From: Leptolyngbya sp. PCC 6406
GTDB lineage: Bacteria; Cyanobacteriota; Cyanobacteriia; Phormidesmidales; Phormidesmidaceae
Assembly (NCBI RefSeq): GCF_000332095.2
Contig: NZ_KI913949.1
Coordinates: 287,506 to 351,505, forward strand
DNA length: 64,000 bases
Reading direction: 5' to 3'
This document shows positions 33,774-42,650 of the stretch, in pieces; the stretch's first letter is position 1, and each line of letters begins with the position of its first letter. Both the position numbers and the translations under genes were made by a program. The notes beneath the pieces were generated by a model. It had not been told where the DNA came from. It did no database searches and saw only the letters and a list, made by a program, of their open reading frames with translations.

Positions 33774-34940
33774 AGATTCATTGAGCCTCCCCCCTCCCCC
33801 AAGGGCATCGCCAATCAGCCTGGACAGTATCATGAGCGGCCCGACTGGGCACCTCGAATTTAGCAAGGATAGTGCGATTGTTGAGCCCCTGCCAACCTCT
33901 ATTCTCTGGAGCCAGTCCAATGAGTACAGCCCCCATCATCTTCCTCGGTATTGATATCAGCAAAGCCACCTTTGACGTAGCTTTACTGAGTGGTGGTAAG
34001 CGTAATGGCAAATCCTCTAAACACGCCAAGTTTGACAACACCCCCAGCGGCTTTGAGCAGTTGAGCCATTGGCTCCAAGGGAATGCTCTCGGGGCAATTC
34101 ATGCCTGTCTGGAGGCGACCAACATCTATGGCCATGACTTAGCTACCTATCTCCATGAGCAGGGCCACCAGGTCAGTATCGTCAACCCAGCCCGCATCAA
34201 GGGGTATGCCAAAAGTCAACTCAGCCGCACCAAGAACGATGCCGCTGATGCCGCCCTGATTGCCCGCTTTTGTCGAGATATCCAGCCCAGTCTGTGGCAT
34301 CCCACGCCAGCGGCGATCGCCCAGCTCCAGAGCCTCACCCGCCGTCTGAAGGCGCTGGAGCAGATGCTCACCCAAGAGAAAAATCGCCTTGAGCTCTGTC
34401 GTGACTCGGAACTGAGAACGGATATTGAGGCCCATATCGAGTTTCTCGAAAAACAGGCTAAGGCTCTCAAGGAGCGCTGCCAGCAGCATATTCAAGGGGA
34501 GGAATCGTTGGCGGAGCCCTGCCGCTTGTTGACCTCCATTACTGGCATTGCTGAACATAGCGCTAGCATTATCCTGGCGGAAATTGGCTCGATTAAGGTC
34601 TTTGGCTCTGCCGCTCAACTGGCGGCTTTTGCTGGGTTGACTCCCCAGGAGCATCAGTCTGGCTCTTCTATCAATGGCAAGGCGCGGTTGTGCAAAATTG
34701 GCAATGCCCATCTGCGCGAAGCTCTTTTTTTCCCAGCGCTGAGTCTGATGCGTCATTGCCCTGAGGTCAGAGCTTTTCGCCAACGGCTCTTGGACAATGG
34801 CAAGCACAAGATGGCGGTGGTGGGGGCGGTGATGCACAAGCTCATTCGTGTGATCTATGCGGTCTTGTCCTCTGGACAGGAATTTGACCCCAAAAAGCTA
34901 GCGCCTCAGCAGTCTTGACCCTAAGGCGCTAACACAGTAT
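33774..34940 (+). mobile_element. IS110-family insertion sequence
   Basis: IS110 elements have no inverted ends, so borders are estimated: left near 33774 (GAGCCTCCCCCCTCC) and right after the hairpin AGCGCCT...AGGCGCT and GCTAACAC near 34930. The 146 or so bases before the ATG are non-coding and are where a bridge RNA would be encoded in IS110-group elements. The element separates a response regulator from its probable kinase. Confidence 0.65.
33920..34918 (+). CDS. IS110-family DEDD transposase
   Basis: About 332 residues. The N-terminal RuvC-like domain starts IIFLGIDISKATFDVAL with the first aspartate, continues with CLEATNIYGHDLATYL and SRTKNDAADAALIARF (last acids). The C-terminal Transposase_20 part has ITGIAEHSASIILAEIGSI and LAAFAGLTPQEHQSGSS with the reactive serine region. 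The ATG at 33920 is preferred to the alternative start codon at 33872 because the protein then begins just before the catalytic strand. The frame is complete. Confidence 0.92.
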   Translation: MSTAPIIFLGIDISKATFDVALLSGGKRNGKSSKHAKFDNTPSGFEQLSHWLQGNALGAIHACLEATNIYGHDLATYLHEQGHQVSIVNPARIKGYAKSQLSRTKNDAADAALIARFCRDIQPSLWHPTPAAIAQLQSLTRRLKALEQMLTQEKNRLELCRDSELRTDIEAHIEFLEKQAKALKERCQQHIQGEESLAEPCRLLTSITGIAEHSASIILAEIGSIKVFGSAAQLAAFAGLTPQEHQSGSSINGKARLCKIGNAHLREALFFPALSLMRHCPEVRAFRQRLLDNGKHKMAVVGAVMHKLIRVIYAVLSSGQEFDPKKLAPQQS

Positions 34941-34950
34941 CTACGCAGAC

Positions 34951-36009
34951 TCACAAAGGGGGACCGGAAAGTGCGGAATTGGGCACGGTGAAATAGATTG
35001 TGGCTCCCTGTTCCACTGCGGCCTCTGCCCAAACTTGGCCACCATGGCGATGGATAGCCCGCTGTACCGTGGCCAAACCAATTCCCGTCCCAGAAAACTC
35101 TTCCATATTATGCAGTCGCTGAAAAACACCGAAGATTTTGTTAGTGTAGGCCATATCAAATCCAGCCCCGTCATCGCGGACAAAATAGGTGGCTTCTCCC
35201 TGGAGTGCTAGGGTCTTCGACTGGCCTGGGGCCATCACACCAAATTCAATCTGGGCCGTAGGGTGATGACTGGTAAACTTCCAGGCATTTTGCAAGAGAT
35301 TGCTAATCACCACCTCCATCAGGGTCATATCGGCCCAAACAATCGCATCTGGGGCAATCACCACCTGCACCTGACGTTCCGGTTCTAGGCTGCGCAATTG
35401 GGCTACCTGCTCCTCCACCAGGGAACTGAGGTTAACCGTCCTGTAGCGCATGGCCATCCGCGACACACGCGAGAGACGCAATAGGTCATCAATCAATAGC
35501 CCCATCCGCTGAACATTGCGCCGAATGCGTCCAAAGTATTCCGTCGCTTGGGCGTCGAATTGATCGCCATAGTCCTCCAGGAGGGCTCTGCTAAAGCCAT
35601 CAATGGCCCGCAGGGGAGAGCGCAAATCGTGGGAAACAGAATAGGAAAAAGCTTCTAACTCACGATTCGAGGCTTCCAATTGGGCCGTGATTTGACGCAG
35701 ATCTTCCTCTGTCTGCTTAATGTCAGTGATGTCGTAGTTGATGCCGGTCATCCGCAAGGGCTCTCCTTGGGGGCTGCGCTGCACCAAGGCAGATGCCTTT
35801 ACCCACCGCAGTTGGCCATCTGTCCGTTGAATCCGAAATTCCACATTAAAGTCCTGTTCCCCTCGGATGGCGGCCTTCAGTGCAGATTCTGTCGCCTCCA
35901 GATCCGCTGGGTGGAGGCATTGAAGCCAGTCTTGGTAGATGGCAGGGCGGTCCAGGTTTTGATTTCGTACATGCGCCGATCCCAACTGGCTTCCTGGATA
36001 AAGTCCCAA
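34951..36009 (-). CDS. PAS-histidine kinase, 3' half of a frameshifted gene
   Basis: Encodes the second PAS domain end with PAC segment (FRIQRTDGQLRWVKASALVQ; GINYDITDIKQTEEDL), a HisKA dimerisation helix with phospho-acceptor histidine (AFSYSVSHDLRSPLRAIDG), and a HATPase with N box (VVISNLLQNAWKFT), G1 (VRDDGAGFD) and G2 (FSGTGIGLATV). The first 10 codons are out-of-frame reading; real coding begins near residue 17 (NLDRPAIYQDWLQCLHPADL), exactly where the upstream frame degenerates. Joined with 35877-37001 it makes a kinase of about 683 residues. Either a true frameshift mutation, a programmed slip or a base error explains it. Confidence 0.85.
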   Translation of the reverse strand: MGLYPGSQLGSAHVRNQNLDRPAIYQDWLQCLHPADLEATESALKAAIRGEQDFNVEFRIQRTDGQLRWVKASALVQRSPQGEPLRMTGINYDITDIKQTEEDLRQITAQLEASNRELEAFSYSVSHDLRSPLRAIDGFSRALLEDYGDQFDAQATEYFGRIRRNVQRMGLLIDDLLRLSRVSRMAMRYRTVNLSSLVEEQVAQLRSLEPERQVQVVIAPDAIVWADMTLMEVVISNLLQNAWKFTSHHPTAQIEFGVMAPGQSKTLALQGEATYFVRDDGAGFDMAYTNKIFGVFQRLHNMEEFSGTGIGLATVQRAIHRHGGQVWAEAAVEQGATIYFTVPNSALSGPPL

Positions 36010-37001
36010 TCCCAGGTGCCGATCGCCCCTGACTGGAGCGCTAGGGTCAGGCGGTCGGAGAGGCTGCGGAGTTTGACTTCAGCCCGTTTGCGATCGCTAA
36101 TGTCCAAAACCGTCCCCACTAATTGGATCAACTGCCCTGAGGAGTCCAAGATCGGCTCTCCCCGAGCCTGAATGTAGATCAACTGACCATCGGTACGGTA
36201 AGCGCGACATTCTAGATCATAGGGCTGACCTGTTTCCATAGCCCGCTGTACCGTTTCATCGTGATACGCCTGATCCTCGGGGTGATAGAGACTCATGAGT
36301 TCTGCGTAGCTGGGCGGACCGGCGGCGCGATCGCGCCCAAAGATGTCAAACACCTCATCAGACCACGTGATCTCCTCCGTGAGGGGATCAAATTCCCAAC
36401 TGCCAAGGTGGGCAATGCGCTGGGCCGCTTTGAGATGAGCGGCAGTCTTGAGATTCCGCCGCTGTTGCTCCTGCTCCTCTAAGCGTTGGGAATTATGTTT
36501 CTCTGGAACGCCATAGGGTACCGTTCGGTCTCGGTGAGTGTGCCCAGAGATCGCCGCTAGAGTTTCGTGGGTAATGATTCCCAAAACTTCGCCCTGGTCC
36601 CCTACCACCGGCAGATAGCCCATGGTGTGGCGATGGAGTCGGTTTGCCGCCACTTCTAGGGTGGTAAAGTCCGATTGCCGCAGGGTAACTACCGGGGATG
36701 TCATTCCCTCGCTCACCGTTAGCCCCATCAGCGATTGCTCAGATCCCACCAAGCGCACCACATCCCGCTCTCGCAGCAGCCCCACCAATTGCCCCGTTTC
36801 TACCACGAGGACGCAACTAGAGCACACCCTTTGGTGGCAGGCCATCCGGGAATCCTGATCCCCAGGAGCCGCTAATGTTTGGTGGCGGGCCATGGCCGCG
36901 ATCGCGTCTAACACTGGTGTATCGGGTGCCACAACTAAAGGGTGTGGCGCAATGGCAGCAGCTAGCACCTCCGATAGGGAATAAACAGCAGGGGTAGACA
37001 T
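35877..37001 (-). CDS. CBS-PAS sensor part, 5' half of a frameshifted histidine kinase gene
   Basis: Residues 1-150 form a CBS-domain pair (LVVAPDTPVLDAIAAMARH; TLEVAANRLHRHTMGYLPVV). A first PAS/PAC (GSWEFDPLTEEITWSDEVFD; GTVLDISDRKRAE) and the start of a second PAS (GTWDWDFIQEASWDRRMYEI) follow. After MYEI the frame loses PAS similarity and stops 28 codons later, while the neighbouring frame continues the domain (QNLDRPAIYQDW). Reading GAAATC|CAAAAC with one shared base shows a net loss of one base, or seven, at about 35960-35970. The CBS pair would sense an adenosyl ligand. Confidence 0.85.
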   Translation of the reverse strand: MSTPAVYSLSEVLAAAIAPHPLVVAPDTPVLDAIAAMARHQTLAAPGDQDSRMACHQRVCSSCVLVVETGQLVGLLRERDVVRLVGSEQSLMGLTVSEGMTSPVVTLRQSDFTTLEVAANRLHRHTMGYLPVVGDQGEVLGIITHETLAAISGHTHRDRTVPYGVPEKHNSQRLEEQEQQRRNLKTAAHLKAAQRIAHLGSWEFDPLTEEITWSDEVFDIFGRDRAAGPPSYAELMSLYHPEDQAYHDETVQRAMETGQPYDLECRAYRTDGQLIYIQARGEPILDSSGQLIQLVGTVLDISDRKRAEVKLRSLSDRLTLALQSGAIGTWDWDFIQEASWDRRMYEIKTWTALPSTKTGFNASTQRIWRRQNLH

Positions 37002-37072
37002 CGTGGGAACCCTCCTGGAATGACAATCTCTCAGGTTTAAATCATTGCTTTCCCCTCAAGCTTGACAACACC

Positions 37073-37657
37073 CTAGGTAATTGTGGCCAAGACTGCCAAA
37101 ACGCGATCGCGGTAATCCCCATCAGCTAGTACAGGCTCACTCCCCATCCCCTCCACCGGCTCCTGCACCGTCACCCAGGAGCGACAGCCGCTATAGGTGG
37201 GATGGAAGGGTAAAGACACCGGCTGGGGCAGGCGATAGACCCGCAGCAACAGCGCGTAGATTGGACGTGCTGGCTGCCAAGCCATGCGCTCCGTCACCCA
37301 CTGGGGCGTCCAGATGTGAAAGGGGGTGAGCCGCGCCACCTGATCCCCATCGCTTAGGGGCAGCACATGGGTGATATCGGCCCAGCCCTGGAACTGGATT
37401 GGGGTGGAATCCACCGCTAAGGACGGGACAGGATGGTTCTCAGGGTCTAGCCTGGGACCATCACGCCATGGGGATTTCAGCAGGGCAGGCCGTTGGTGCT
37501 CCAGGGTGGGAAAGAGCAGAGCCCGATCGGTTTGGACCTGAAACTGGCTGCCGCGATCGCGAATGCCCCCTTTCCGCAGCAGCAAAATTAACTCTCCCGC
37601 CAAGAGAGCATCAACTGCGATCGCCCACTCCTTCAGCGCAACAGTCAGCCCCGCCAT
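37073..37657 (-). CDS. DUF1802 family protein
   Basis: A 194-residue protein matching DUF1802: LTVALKEWAIAVDALLAGEL, LLLRKGGIRDRGSQF and ALLFPTLEHQRPALL in order, and a long Trp-rich C-terminal half (HIWTPQWVTERMAW; YRLPQPVSLPFHPTYSGC). Function is unknown. It follows metK after seven bases, so it is probably translated from the metK transcript. No membrane segment is seen. Confidence 0.85.
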   Translation of the reverse strand: MAGLTVALKEWAIAVDALLAGELILLLRKGGIRDRGSQFQVQTDRALLFPTLEHQRPALLKSPWRDGPRLDPENHPVPSLAVDSTPIQFQGWADITHVLPLSDGDQVARLTPFHIWTPQWVTERMAWQPARPIYALLLRVYRLPQPVSLPFHPTYSGCRSWVTVQEPVEGMGSEPVLADGDYRDRVLAVLATIT

Positions 37658-37664
37658 GGCCCCC

Positions 37665-38930
37665 CTAAACTCCTACTCCCGCGAGGGTCGGGGTAGCCGC
37701 CGCCTTCAGCACCTCAACCTTATCCGTCGCTTCCCAAGGCAGATCCAGATCCGTCCGACCAAAGTGACCATAGGCCGCCACTTCTTGATAAAAACGTCCC
37801 TTGCGGGCACTGGGAAGCTTCTGCAAATCAAAGGTGTGGATAATACCTGCCGGACGCAGCTCAAAGTTGTTCTGCACCAAATCCAGCAGTACCTCATCGG
37901 CAATCTTGCCTGTGCCAAAGGTATCCACAAAAATGCTGACGGGACGCGCTACCCCAATGGCGTAGCTCAACTGCACCTCACACTTTTCCGCTAGCTCCGC
38001 CGCCACAATATTCTTGGCCACATAGCGACAGATATAGGCCGCACTGCGGTCTACCTTCGTGGGGTCTTTGCCCGAGAAAGCCCCACCGCCATGGCGAGAA
38101 TAACCGCCGTAGGTATCCACGATAATTTTGCGTCCCGTTAGACCCGAATCTCCCTGGGGACCGCCGATCACAAATTTACCCGTGGGGTTGACCAAAAATC
38201 GGGTACTGTCGCTGGGCTTAACCGTCAGGTCCGAAAACACGGGTAGCACCACCTGGGACCACAGATCCGCCTTAATCTTGGCCTGGACATCGGCCCCCTC
38301 GGTAATATCGCCGATGGTTTCCGTATGTTGAGTAGACACTAAAATCGTGTCGATGCCCACGGGGCGACCGTCTTCGTAAGCCACCGTCACCTGGGTTTTG
38401 CCATCAGGACGAAGATAGGCCAACTCTCCCGACTTCCGCACCAGGGCTAATTGACGAGAAATGCGGTGGGCAAGGCTAATGGGCAGCGGCATCAGCTCTG
38501 GGGTTTCATTGCAGGCAAAGCCAAACATCAACCCCTGATCTCCGGCTCCGATGGTATCCCAGGTTTCTTCGCTGGCGGCTTCCCGTGCTTCAAAGGCTTG
38601 GTCTACGCCCTGGGCAATGTCCTGGGACTGCTCATCCAATGCCACCAGTACCGAGCAGCTATCCGCCGAAAAGCCATTATTAGTGGGATCGGTGTAGCCA
38701 ATTTCGGCAATTTTTTTGCGGGCTAGGGAAACATAGTTGACTTGGGCGTTTGAGGAAATCTCCCCCGTAATCAACACCAAGCCAGTATTTACCACCACCT
38801 CAGCCGCCACACGGCTGTGGGGATCCTGGGCAAGCAACGCATCCAGAATAGTGTCTGAAATCTGGTCGCAGATTTTATCGGGATGACCCTCAGTCACTGA
38901 CTCGGAGGTGAAAAGGTAGCGACGGGACAC
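37665..38930 (-). CDS. metK: S-adenosylmethionine synthetase MetK
   Basis: A 421-residue methionine adenosyltransferase, which joins ATP and methionine into SAM in the cytosol. [18 protein letters not shown] binds ATP and metal, followed by [40 protein letters not shown] and [18 protein letters not shown]. Length is normal for the cyanobacterial enzyme. The start is GTG at 38930 directly before SRRYLFTSE. It is first gene of a probable metK-DUF1802 operon. Confidence 0.97.
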   Translation of the reverse strand: MSRRYLFTSESVTEGHPDKICDQISDTILDALLAQDPHSRVAAEVVVNTGLVLITGEISSNAQVNYVSLARKKIAEIGYTDPTNNGFSADSCSVLVALDEQSQDIAQGVDQAFEAREAASEETWDTIGAGDQGLMFGFACNETPELMPLPISLAHRISRQLALVRKSGELAYLRPDGKTQVTVAYEDGRPVGIDTILVSTQHTETIGDITEGADVQAKIKADLWSQVVLPVFSDLTVKPSDSTRFLVNPTGKFVIGGPQGDSGLTGRKIIVDTYGGYSRHGGGAFSGKDPTKVDRSAAYICRYVAKNIVAAELAEKCEVQLSYAIGVARPVSIFVDTFGTGKIADEVLLDLVQNNFELRPAGIIHTFDLQKLPSARKGRFYQEVAAYGHFGRTDLDLPWEATDKVEVLKAAATPTLAGVGV

Positions 38931-39304
38931 AGGCAGATCCTCTTATGAAGCAAAACGACGGTTGAAACTAGTGGGCTGTCAATGCTGAAACCAGATAAAC
39001 CCTGTTTCAAGCACACAATGGACTAAACACCAGACTACCCCAGAGAATGGCCACAAAGGGATACATAGGCTCCATGAGATGAATCCCAAAAGCCCACATT
39101 CCCCACCGGGCAAGCCCTATAGCCCTGCGACAAGGCGTCGCTTTAGGATTACCCGGCACTGGGTAGGGCGGGTTTTGAGCTTCCCATTTGGGATTTCCCA
39201 GTAGCCACGAGCTAAACCCGCCCCTACGGGATTGACCCCAACACCCCATCACCCCAATACCCCATCATCCCATCACGGATTGAGAACATTTCCAGCTAGG
39301 TTCT
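38931..39304. other. Spacer with repeat R4 and a possible membrane-protein remnant
   Basis: Besides R4 (39146-39237), the minus strand from about 39130 to 39007 reads GLARWGMWAFGIHLMEPMYP and FVAILWGSLVFSPLCA before a stop, like the end of a membrane protein; its upstream part is repeat DNA. This may be a decayed gene tail. Confidence 0.35.
39146..39237 (+). repeat. Dispersed repeat R4, copy 2
   Basis: Same blocks as 17058-17150 (CCGGCACTGGGTAGGGCG; GGGATTTCCCAGTAG; AAACCCGCCCCTACGGGATT), with only a few differences over about 90 bases. Confidence 0.7.
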
Positions 39305-40039
39305 TCAAGGCAGAACAGTAATCTGATCTACCTGGGTCACGACGATATCGGCAGCGGTCAGGGGAGGACTGCCGCCCCAAGTCACGCTAATGCTCCCCGC
39401 TGCGCCTCCCTGACGGGCCAATTGGATATCCAAGGCGGAATCTCCCACGACCCAGGTTTGGCTGACGGGTACCTGGATCCGATCGCAGGCTTGGTGCAGC
39501 AGGATCGGATCCGGCTTGGCCAAGGTGCGATCGCTGCCTTGGCCCCAGGCCACCAGAGGAGTCAGCCCATGGTGGGCCAAAAAATCCTGCACATTGGGGG
39601 TGGAATCGCCAGAGAGTACCGCCAGCCGAATTCCGGCCCGATGCAACGACGCCAGCAGTTCAGCGATGCCGGGGAAGGGGGGGGTGGCGGCAGCTTTGGG
39701 TATCCCAAGGGCATCCGCAGCGATGAAGGCTTGATGCACCAGTTCCCGTGCTTCGGCCCATCCCCGGCCCCGCGCTGCGACATAGGCGGCAGCGGCAATC
39801 TCATTGTCGGGGCGAGTGCCCACCGCCATCAGGCCATCGGGGCGCAGAGTTTCTTGCGCCGCACCCCAAGCCGCTAGCAGATCAGGGTAAAGACCTGGAA
39901 CTGTCTGATCAATCAGTCGCGATCGCATTTGAGCCAGGGTGAATAAAAAAGGCAACGAATCCGCTAAGGTTCCGTCCTTGTCAAAGACAATCCCCGCAAC
40001 AGATTCAAGGACGTGATCGCCACACTGTACACGAGCCAT
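39305..40039 (-). CDS. HAD family phosphatase
   Basis: About 244 residues of the haloacid dehalogenase superfamily: motif I VFDKDGTLADS near residue 17, motif II LAVLSGDSTP, the lysine in LAKPDPILLHQAC and motif III WVVGDSALDIQLARQGGA. The helical cap of about 100 residues between motifs I and II fits subclass I, as in phosphoglycolate phosphatase and related sugar-phosphate phosphatases. AGGAG eight bases before ATG 40039 supports this start over the upstream TTG. The rpsA gene lies upstream behind a strong hairpin. Confidence 0.85.
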   Translation of the reverse strand: MARVQCGDHVLESVAGIVFDKDGTLADSLPFLFTLAQMRSRLIDQTVPGLYPDLLAAWGAAQETLRPDGLMAVGTRPDNEIAAAAYVAARGRGWAEARELVHQAFIAADALGIPKAAATPPFPGIAELLASLHRAGIRLAVLSGDSTPNVQDFLAHHGLTPLVAWGQGSDRTLAKPDPILLHQACDRIQVPVSQTWVVGDSALDIQLARQGGAAGSISVTWGGSPPLTAADIVVTQVDQITVLP

Positions 40040-40072
40040 TTCCTGTTCTCCTGACCTCAAAACGCCATGTCG

Positions 40073-40113
40073 CTACAACGGGGACCACAGTAGATCTGTG
40101 GTCCCCGTTGTAG
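40073..40113. terminator. Strong hairpin between rpsA and HAD gene
   Basis: CTACAACGGGGACCACAG and CTGTGGTCCCCGTTGTAG form a perfect 18-bp stem with a five-base loop. No T run follows on the minus strand, so it may be a processing or repeat hairpin rather than a classic terminator. Confidence 0.55.
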
Positions 40114-40227
40114 AGCAGTCATACCCCCTTGCAGCTAAGCTGCGACCCTACGGCCCGAATAGGCGCAGGGCAAATCCTGAGGATGCAGACATAGAAAGAA
40201 TTACGCTGAATGGCTGAATGCCGGAGG

Positions 40228-41220
40228 CTATGACTCCACTTCAACATCCTCTTCATCGATATAGGCGATCTCTTCTTCGATCTCCTCCGCGACTTCCGCT
40301 TGCTGCTTAGCTTCCGCCTGCTTTCTCAGTTGCTCACGGTACTTTTCAGCCATTTCTTCGGCCTTATCGAAGACAAGATCAGGGTTCTTCACCATATCTC
40401 CGGGTTCGGGCTCAAGCTGCTTAGTAGACAGGGAAATCCGTCCCCGTTCAGCGTCGAGATCAATAATCATCACCTTAATCTCGTCGTTCACATTAAAGAC
40501 ACTGTGGGGGGTGTCGATGTGATCGTGGGAGATTTCAGAAATGTGCAATAGACCGCTAACACCACCAATGTCTATAAAAGCCCCATAGGGTTTCAAGCCA
40601 CGGACGTTCCCCAGTACCACTTCGCCCACCTGAAGACCATTCATCTTGCGCTCCACTAGGGCGCGGCGATGGCTCAACACTAGGCGGTTCCGCTCTTCAT
40701 CTACTTCCAAGAATTTCAGAGGCAGGTCTTCGCCCACCAGATCTTCCTTAGGCTTACGAGTGCTGATGTGGGAGCCAGGGATAAACCCGCGCAGCCCCTC
40801 GATTCGCACCAAGGCTCCGCCTCGGTTAGTAGCAAAGACGCCAGAACGCACCGTAGCATCTTCTTTTTGGAGCTGGCGTACCCGCTCCCAAGCTCGCATG
40901 TACTCAATCCGGCGGATGGAAAGGGTGAGCTGACCATCTTCATTCTCGTCGGTGAGGATGAAGAACTCCCGCGTCTCGTTTGCCTGTAGCACCTCGTCTG
41001 GGCTTTCAACGCGGTTGATGGACATCTCCTGAATGGGGATGTAGGCAGCCGTTTTAGCACCGATATCGATTAATGCCCCTCTGGGCTCAAGGCTGAAGAC
41101 GGTGCCAGCGACTGTATCACCAGGGTTGAAGTGATAGTCGTATTTGTCTAAGAGGGCTGCAAAGTCTTCATGGGTAAACCCAATGTCTGTATCCCTTTCC
41201 TTTTCTACCTGGTTGACCAT
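40228..41220 (-). CDS. rpsA: 30S ribosomal protein S1
   Basis: A 330-residue S1 protein, shorter than the six-domain E. coli form, as usual in cyanobacteria. Three S1 RNA-binding repeats are visible: GDTVAGTVFSLEPRGALIDI, VRSGVFATNRGGALVRIEGL and GEVVLGNVRGLKPYGAFIDI, the last followed by VSGLLHISEIS. The C-terminus is acidic (EEIEEEIAYIDEEDVEVES). It helps mRNA binding to the small subunit. Upstream on the same strand is nrdR after 256 bases. Confidence 0.95.
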   Translation of the reverse strand: MVNQVEKERDTDIGFTHEDFAALLDKYDYHFNPGDTVAGTVFSLEPRGALIDIGAKTAAYIPIQEMSINRVESPDEVLQANETREFFILTDENEDGQLTLSIRRIEYMRAWERVRQLQKEDATVRSGVFATNRGGALVRIEGLRGFIPGSHISTRKPKEDLVGEDLPLKFLEVDEERNRLVLSHRRALVERKMNGLQVGEVVLGNVRGLKPYGAFIDIGGVSGLLHISEISHDHIDTPHSVFNVNDEIKVMIIDLDAERGRISLSTKQLEPEPGDMVKNPDLVFDKAEEMAEKYREQLRKQAEAKQQAEVAEEIEEEIAYIDEEDVEVES

Positions 41221-41423
41221 GCTAGTGTTTACCTATGTTTTCTCCGTAGTGTGGGGCTGGTTTAAGGCGGATGCTGTCAGCCAGAAAAGACGGAACATCC
41301 CGAATCACTCAAGCGCACGGAGGCGTTGAGTACGCAGCTCTATTTAGCGGCAGCTACGCTACCGCAAGATCTAGAATTATACCCGAAGACCTTGGCATTG
41401 CCATCGCCTCCAAACTATCTTCT

Positions 41424-41478
41424 GCAAGATCTATATTTCAGGATCTATCTTTCAGGATCTATACCAAGTCCAGGATCT
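41424..41478 (-). repeat. Short direct repeats upstream of rpsA
   Basis: CAAGATCTATATTTCAGG, then CAGGATCTATCTTTCAGG and CAGGATCTATACC, and again CAGGATCTAA: a 13-base theme (TTTCAGGATCTAT) appears in tandem between nrdR and rpsA. Confidence 0.45.
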
Positions 41479-42007
41479 AACTGCTGGTGTTACCGGAAGT
41501 TAGTAGGGCACTCAACCGAGCAGAGGCCAGTCCCTGCTCGGTGTTTGAGAAGGGCGGGGTGGGGGCTAGGTGGTTGAGGGCTTCGGAAAAATCTTGGATG
41601 CCTTGAAACTGCCGATAGACGGAGGCGAAGCGAACGTAGGCGACTTCGTTCAACCCCCGTAGGTGCTGGAGCACCAGTTCCCCAATTTCGCGACTGTCAA
41701 CTTCCCGCCGCGATCGCTGTTGTAGTTCCGCTTCAATGTCATCCACAAGGGCCTCTAGTTGCTGGGGCGTGATCCCTGTTTTTTCGCAGGCCCGCACCAT
41801 ACCCCGTAGCACTTTAGAACGATCAAAGGATTCGCGATCGCCACTGCTTTTAATCACCGTGATGGGAACGTATTCAATTCGTTCATAGGTGGTAAAGCGC
41901 CGAGCACATTCCAAGCATTCTCGCCGTCGTCGAATGCTGCGCCCCCCTTCAGCCGCACGGGACTCTAGAACACGGTTATTGGGATGTTGGCAGAAGGGAC
42001 ATTGCAT
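41477..42007 (-). CDS. nrdR: Transcriptional repressor NrdR
   Basis: A 176-residue NrdR. The zinc ribbon is [17 protein letters not shown] with the second pair [15 protein letters not shown], followed by the ATP-cone ([20 protein letters not shown]) binding ATP or dATP. NrdR represses ribonucleotide reductase genes through NrdR boxes when dATP is high. No reductase gene lies in the window. It lies between psbT and rpsA, an arrangement I recall from other cyanobacteria. The C-terminal 25 residues extend beyond the usual end and are Ser/Ala-rich. Confidence 0.95.
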   Translation of the reverse strand: MQCPFCQHPNNRVLESRAAEGGRSIRRRRECLECARRFTTYERIEYVPITVIKSSGDRESFDRSKVLRGMVRACEKTGITPQQLEALVDDIEAELQQRSRREVDSREIGELVLQHLRGLNEVAYVRFASVYRQFQGIQDFSEALNHLAPTPPFSNTEQGLASARLSALLTSGNTSS

Positions 42008-42110
42008 GCAACCTGACCTCCCCTCGGAGCAGTGGGATTATCTGTAGGATTTGGACTATGGCTATGATCCGTAAACCCATCGTTATTGGACCATCTTATC
42101 GGAACCGATT

Positions 42111-42157
42111 AAAAAGGGGTAACGCCATCGTGGATCCGATGATGTTACCCCTTTTTT
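42111..42157. terminator. Bidirectional terminator between psbT and nrdR
   Basis: AAAAAGGGGTAAC and GTTACCCCTTTTTT flank an inner GCCATCG/CGATGATG-like loop. T-rich tracts exist on both strands. It would end the psbT transcript before nrdR. Confidence 0.8.
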
Positions 42158-42185
42158 GCCAATTTAGCGATGGCTGGGAGAATGT

Positions 42186-42290
42186 ACAGCTTTGGCCACT
42201 TTGCTTAAGACACCGAGGACGTGATCGGATGCTTAGTGTTAAAGCACCGTGGCTGGCAATCTTGTCCTAAATCGGACTGGCAACTGCTAT
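42186..42290 (+). repeat. Dispersed repeat R7, copy 2
   Basis: Matches 3680-3783 in blocks CTTTGGCCA, CGGATGCTTAG, TGGCTGGCA and TTGTCCTAA. It lies between the terminator and psbT. Confidence 0.55.
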
Positions 42291-42332
42291 GTTCCCCAAC
42301 CGGGGCCAATCCCCTGAGTTGACTGTTCTAGC

Positions 42333-42431
42333 CTAGTCCTTCGGAATCCGAGGAGGCTCACGAAATGCGATCGCAAAGAACAGGGTGCCAATGATACACG
42401 CAAAGATGAAAATGTAAGCCACGCTTTCCAT
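42333..42431 (-). CDS. psbT: Photosystem II protein PsbT
   Basis: A 32-residue protein that opens MESVAYIFIFACIIGTLFFA and ends FREPPRIPKD, the typical PsbT sequence with one membrane helix. PsbT sits at the photosystem II dimer interface near the acceptor side and supports repair of QA function after photodamage. It is located downstream of psbB on the same strand, as in nearly all cyanobacteria and plastids. A terminator-like hairpin (42595-42650) separates the two, so psbT may rely on read-through or its own promoter. The gene includes a HIP1 octamer at its end. Confidence 0.95.
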   Translation of the reverse strand: MESVAYIFIFACIIGTLFFAIAFREPPRIPKD

Positions 42432-42594
42432 AGTCTTCGATAGCTCCTACTGAACCAACCTGTTTTTATAGTATCCCAGCTAAATGGCGGTCTCGAATCT
42501 GAGTAAAGAACAAAGCGAGAAGCAGTCAGAGCATCAGTCTTTGTCCAGTTCAGGAGATGATTTTTTAGAGGGAATACTTTTAAGTCTAAGGGAT

Positions 42595-42650
42595 CCGAAA
42601 AAAAACGCTCAGCGATAGACCCGATATGCAGGACAACCGCTGAGCGTTTA
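42595..42650 (-). terminator. Rho-independent terminator between psbB and psbT
   Basis: On the minus strand AAACGCTCAGCG pairs with CGCTGAGCGTTT, followed by a run of T (TTTTTTTTCGG). It lies 25 bases after the psbB stop and before psbT. Confidence 0.85.

Larger units (their letters stand above)
33042..33919. other. Repeat-rich spacer between regulator and IS110 gene
   Basis: It holds TAACGC-type palindromes (33180-33310), MITE R2 copy B (33422-33583), repeat R8 (33606-33680) and the non-coding left part of the IS110 element (from about 33774). No native gene is visible. Confidence 0.6.
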
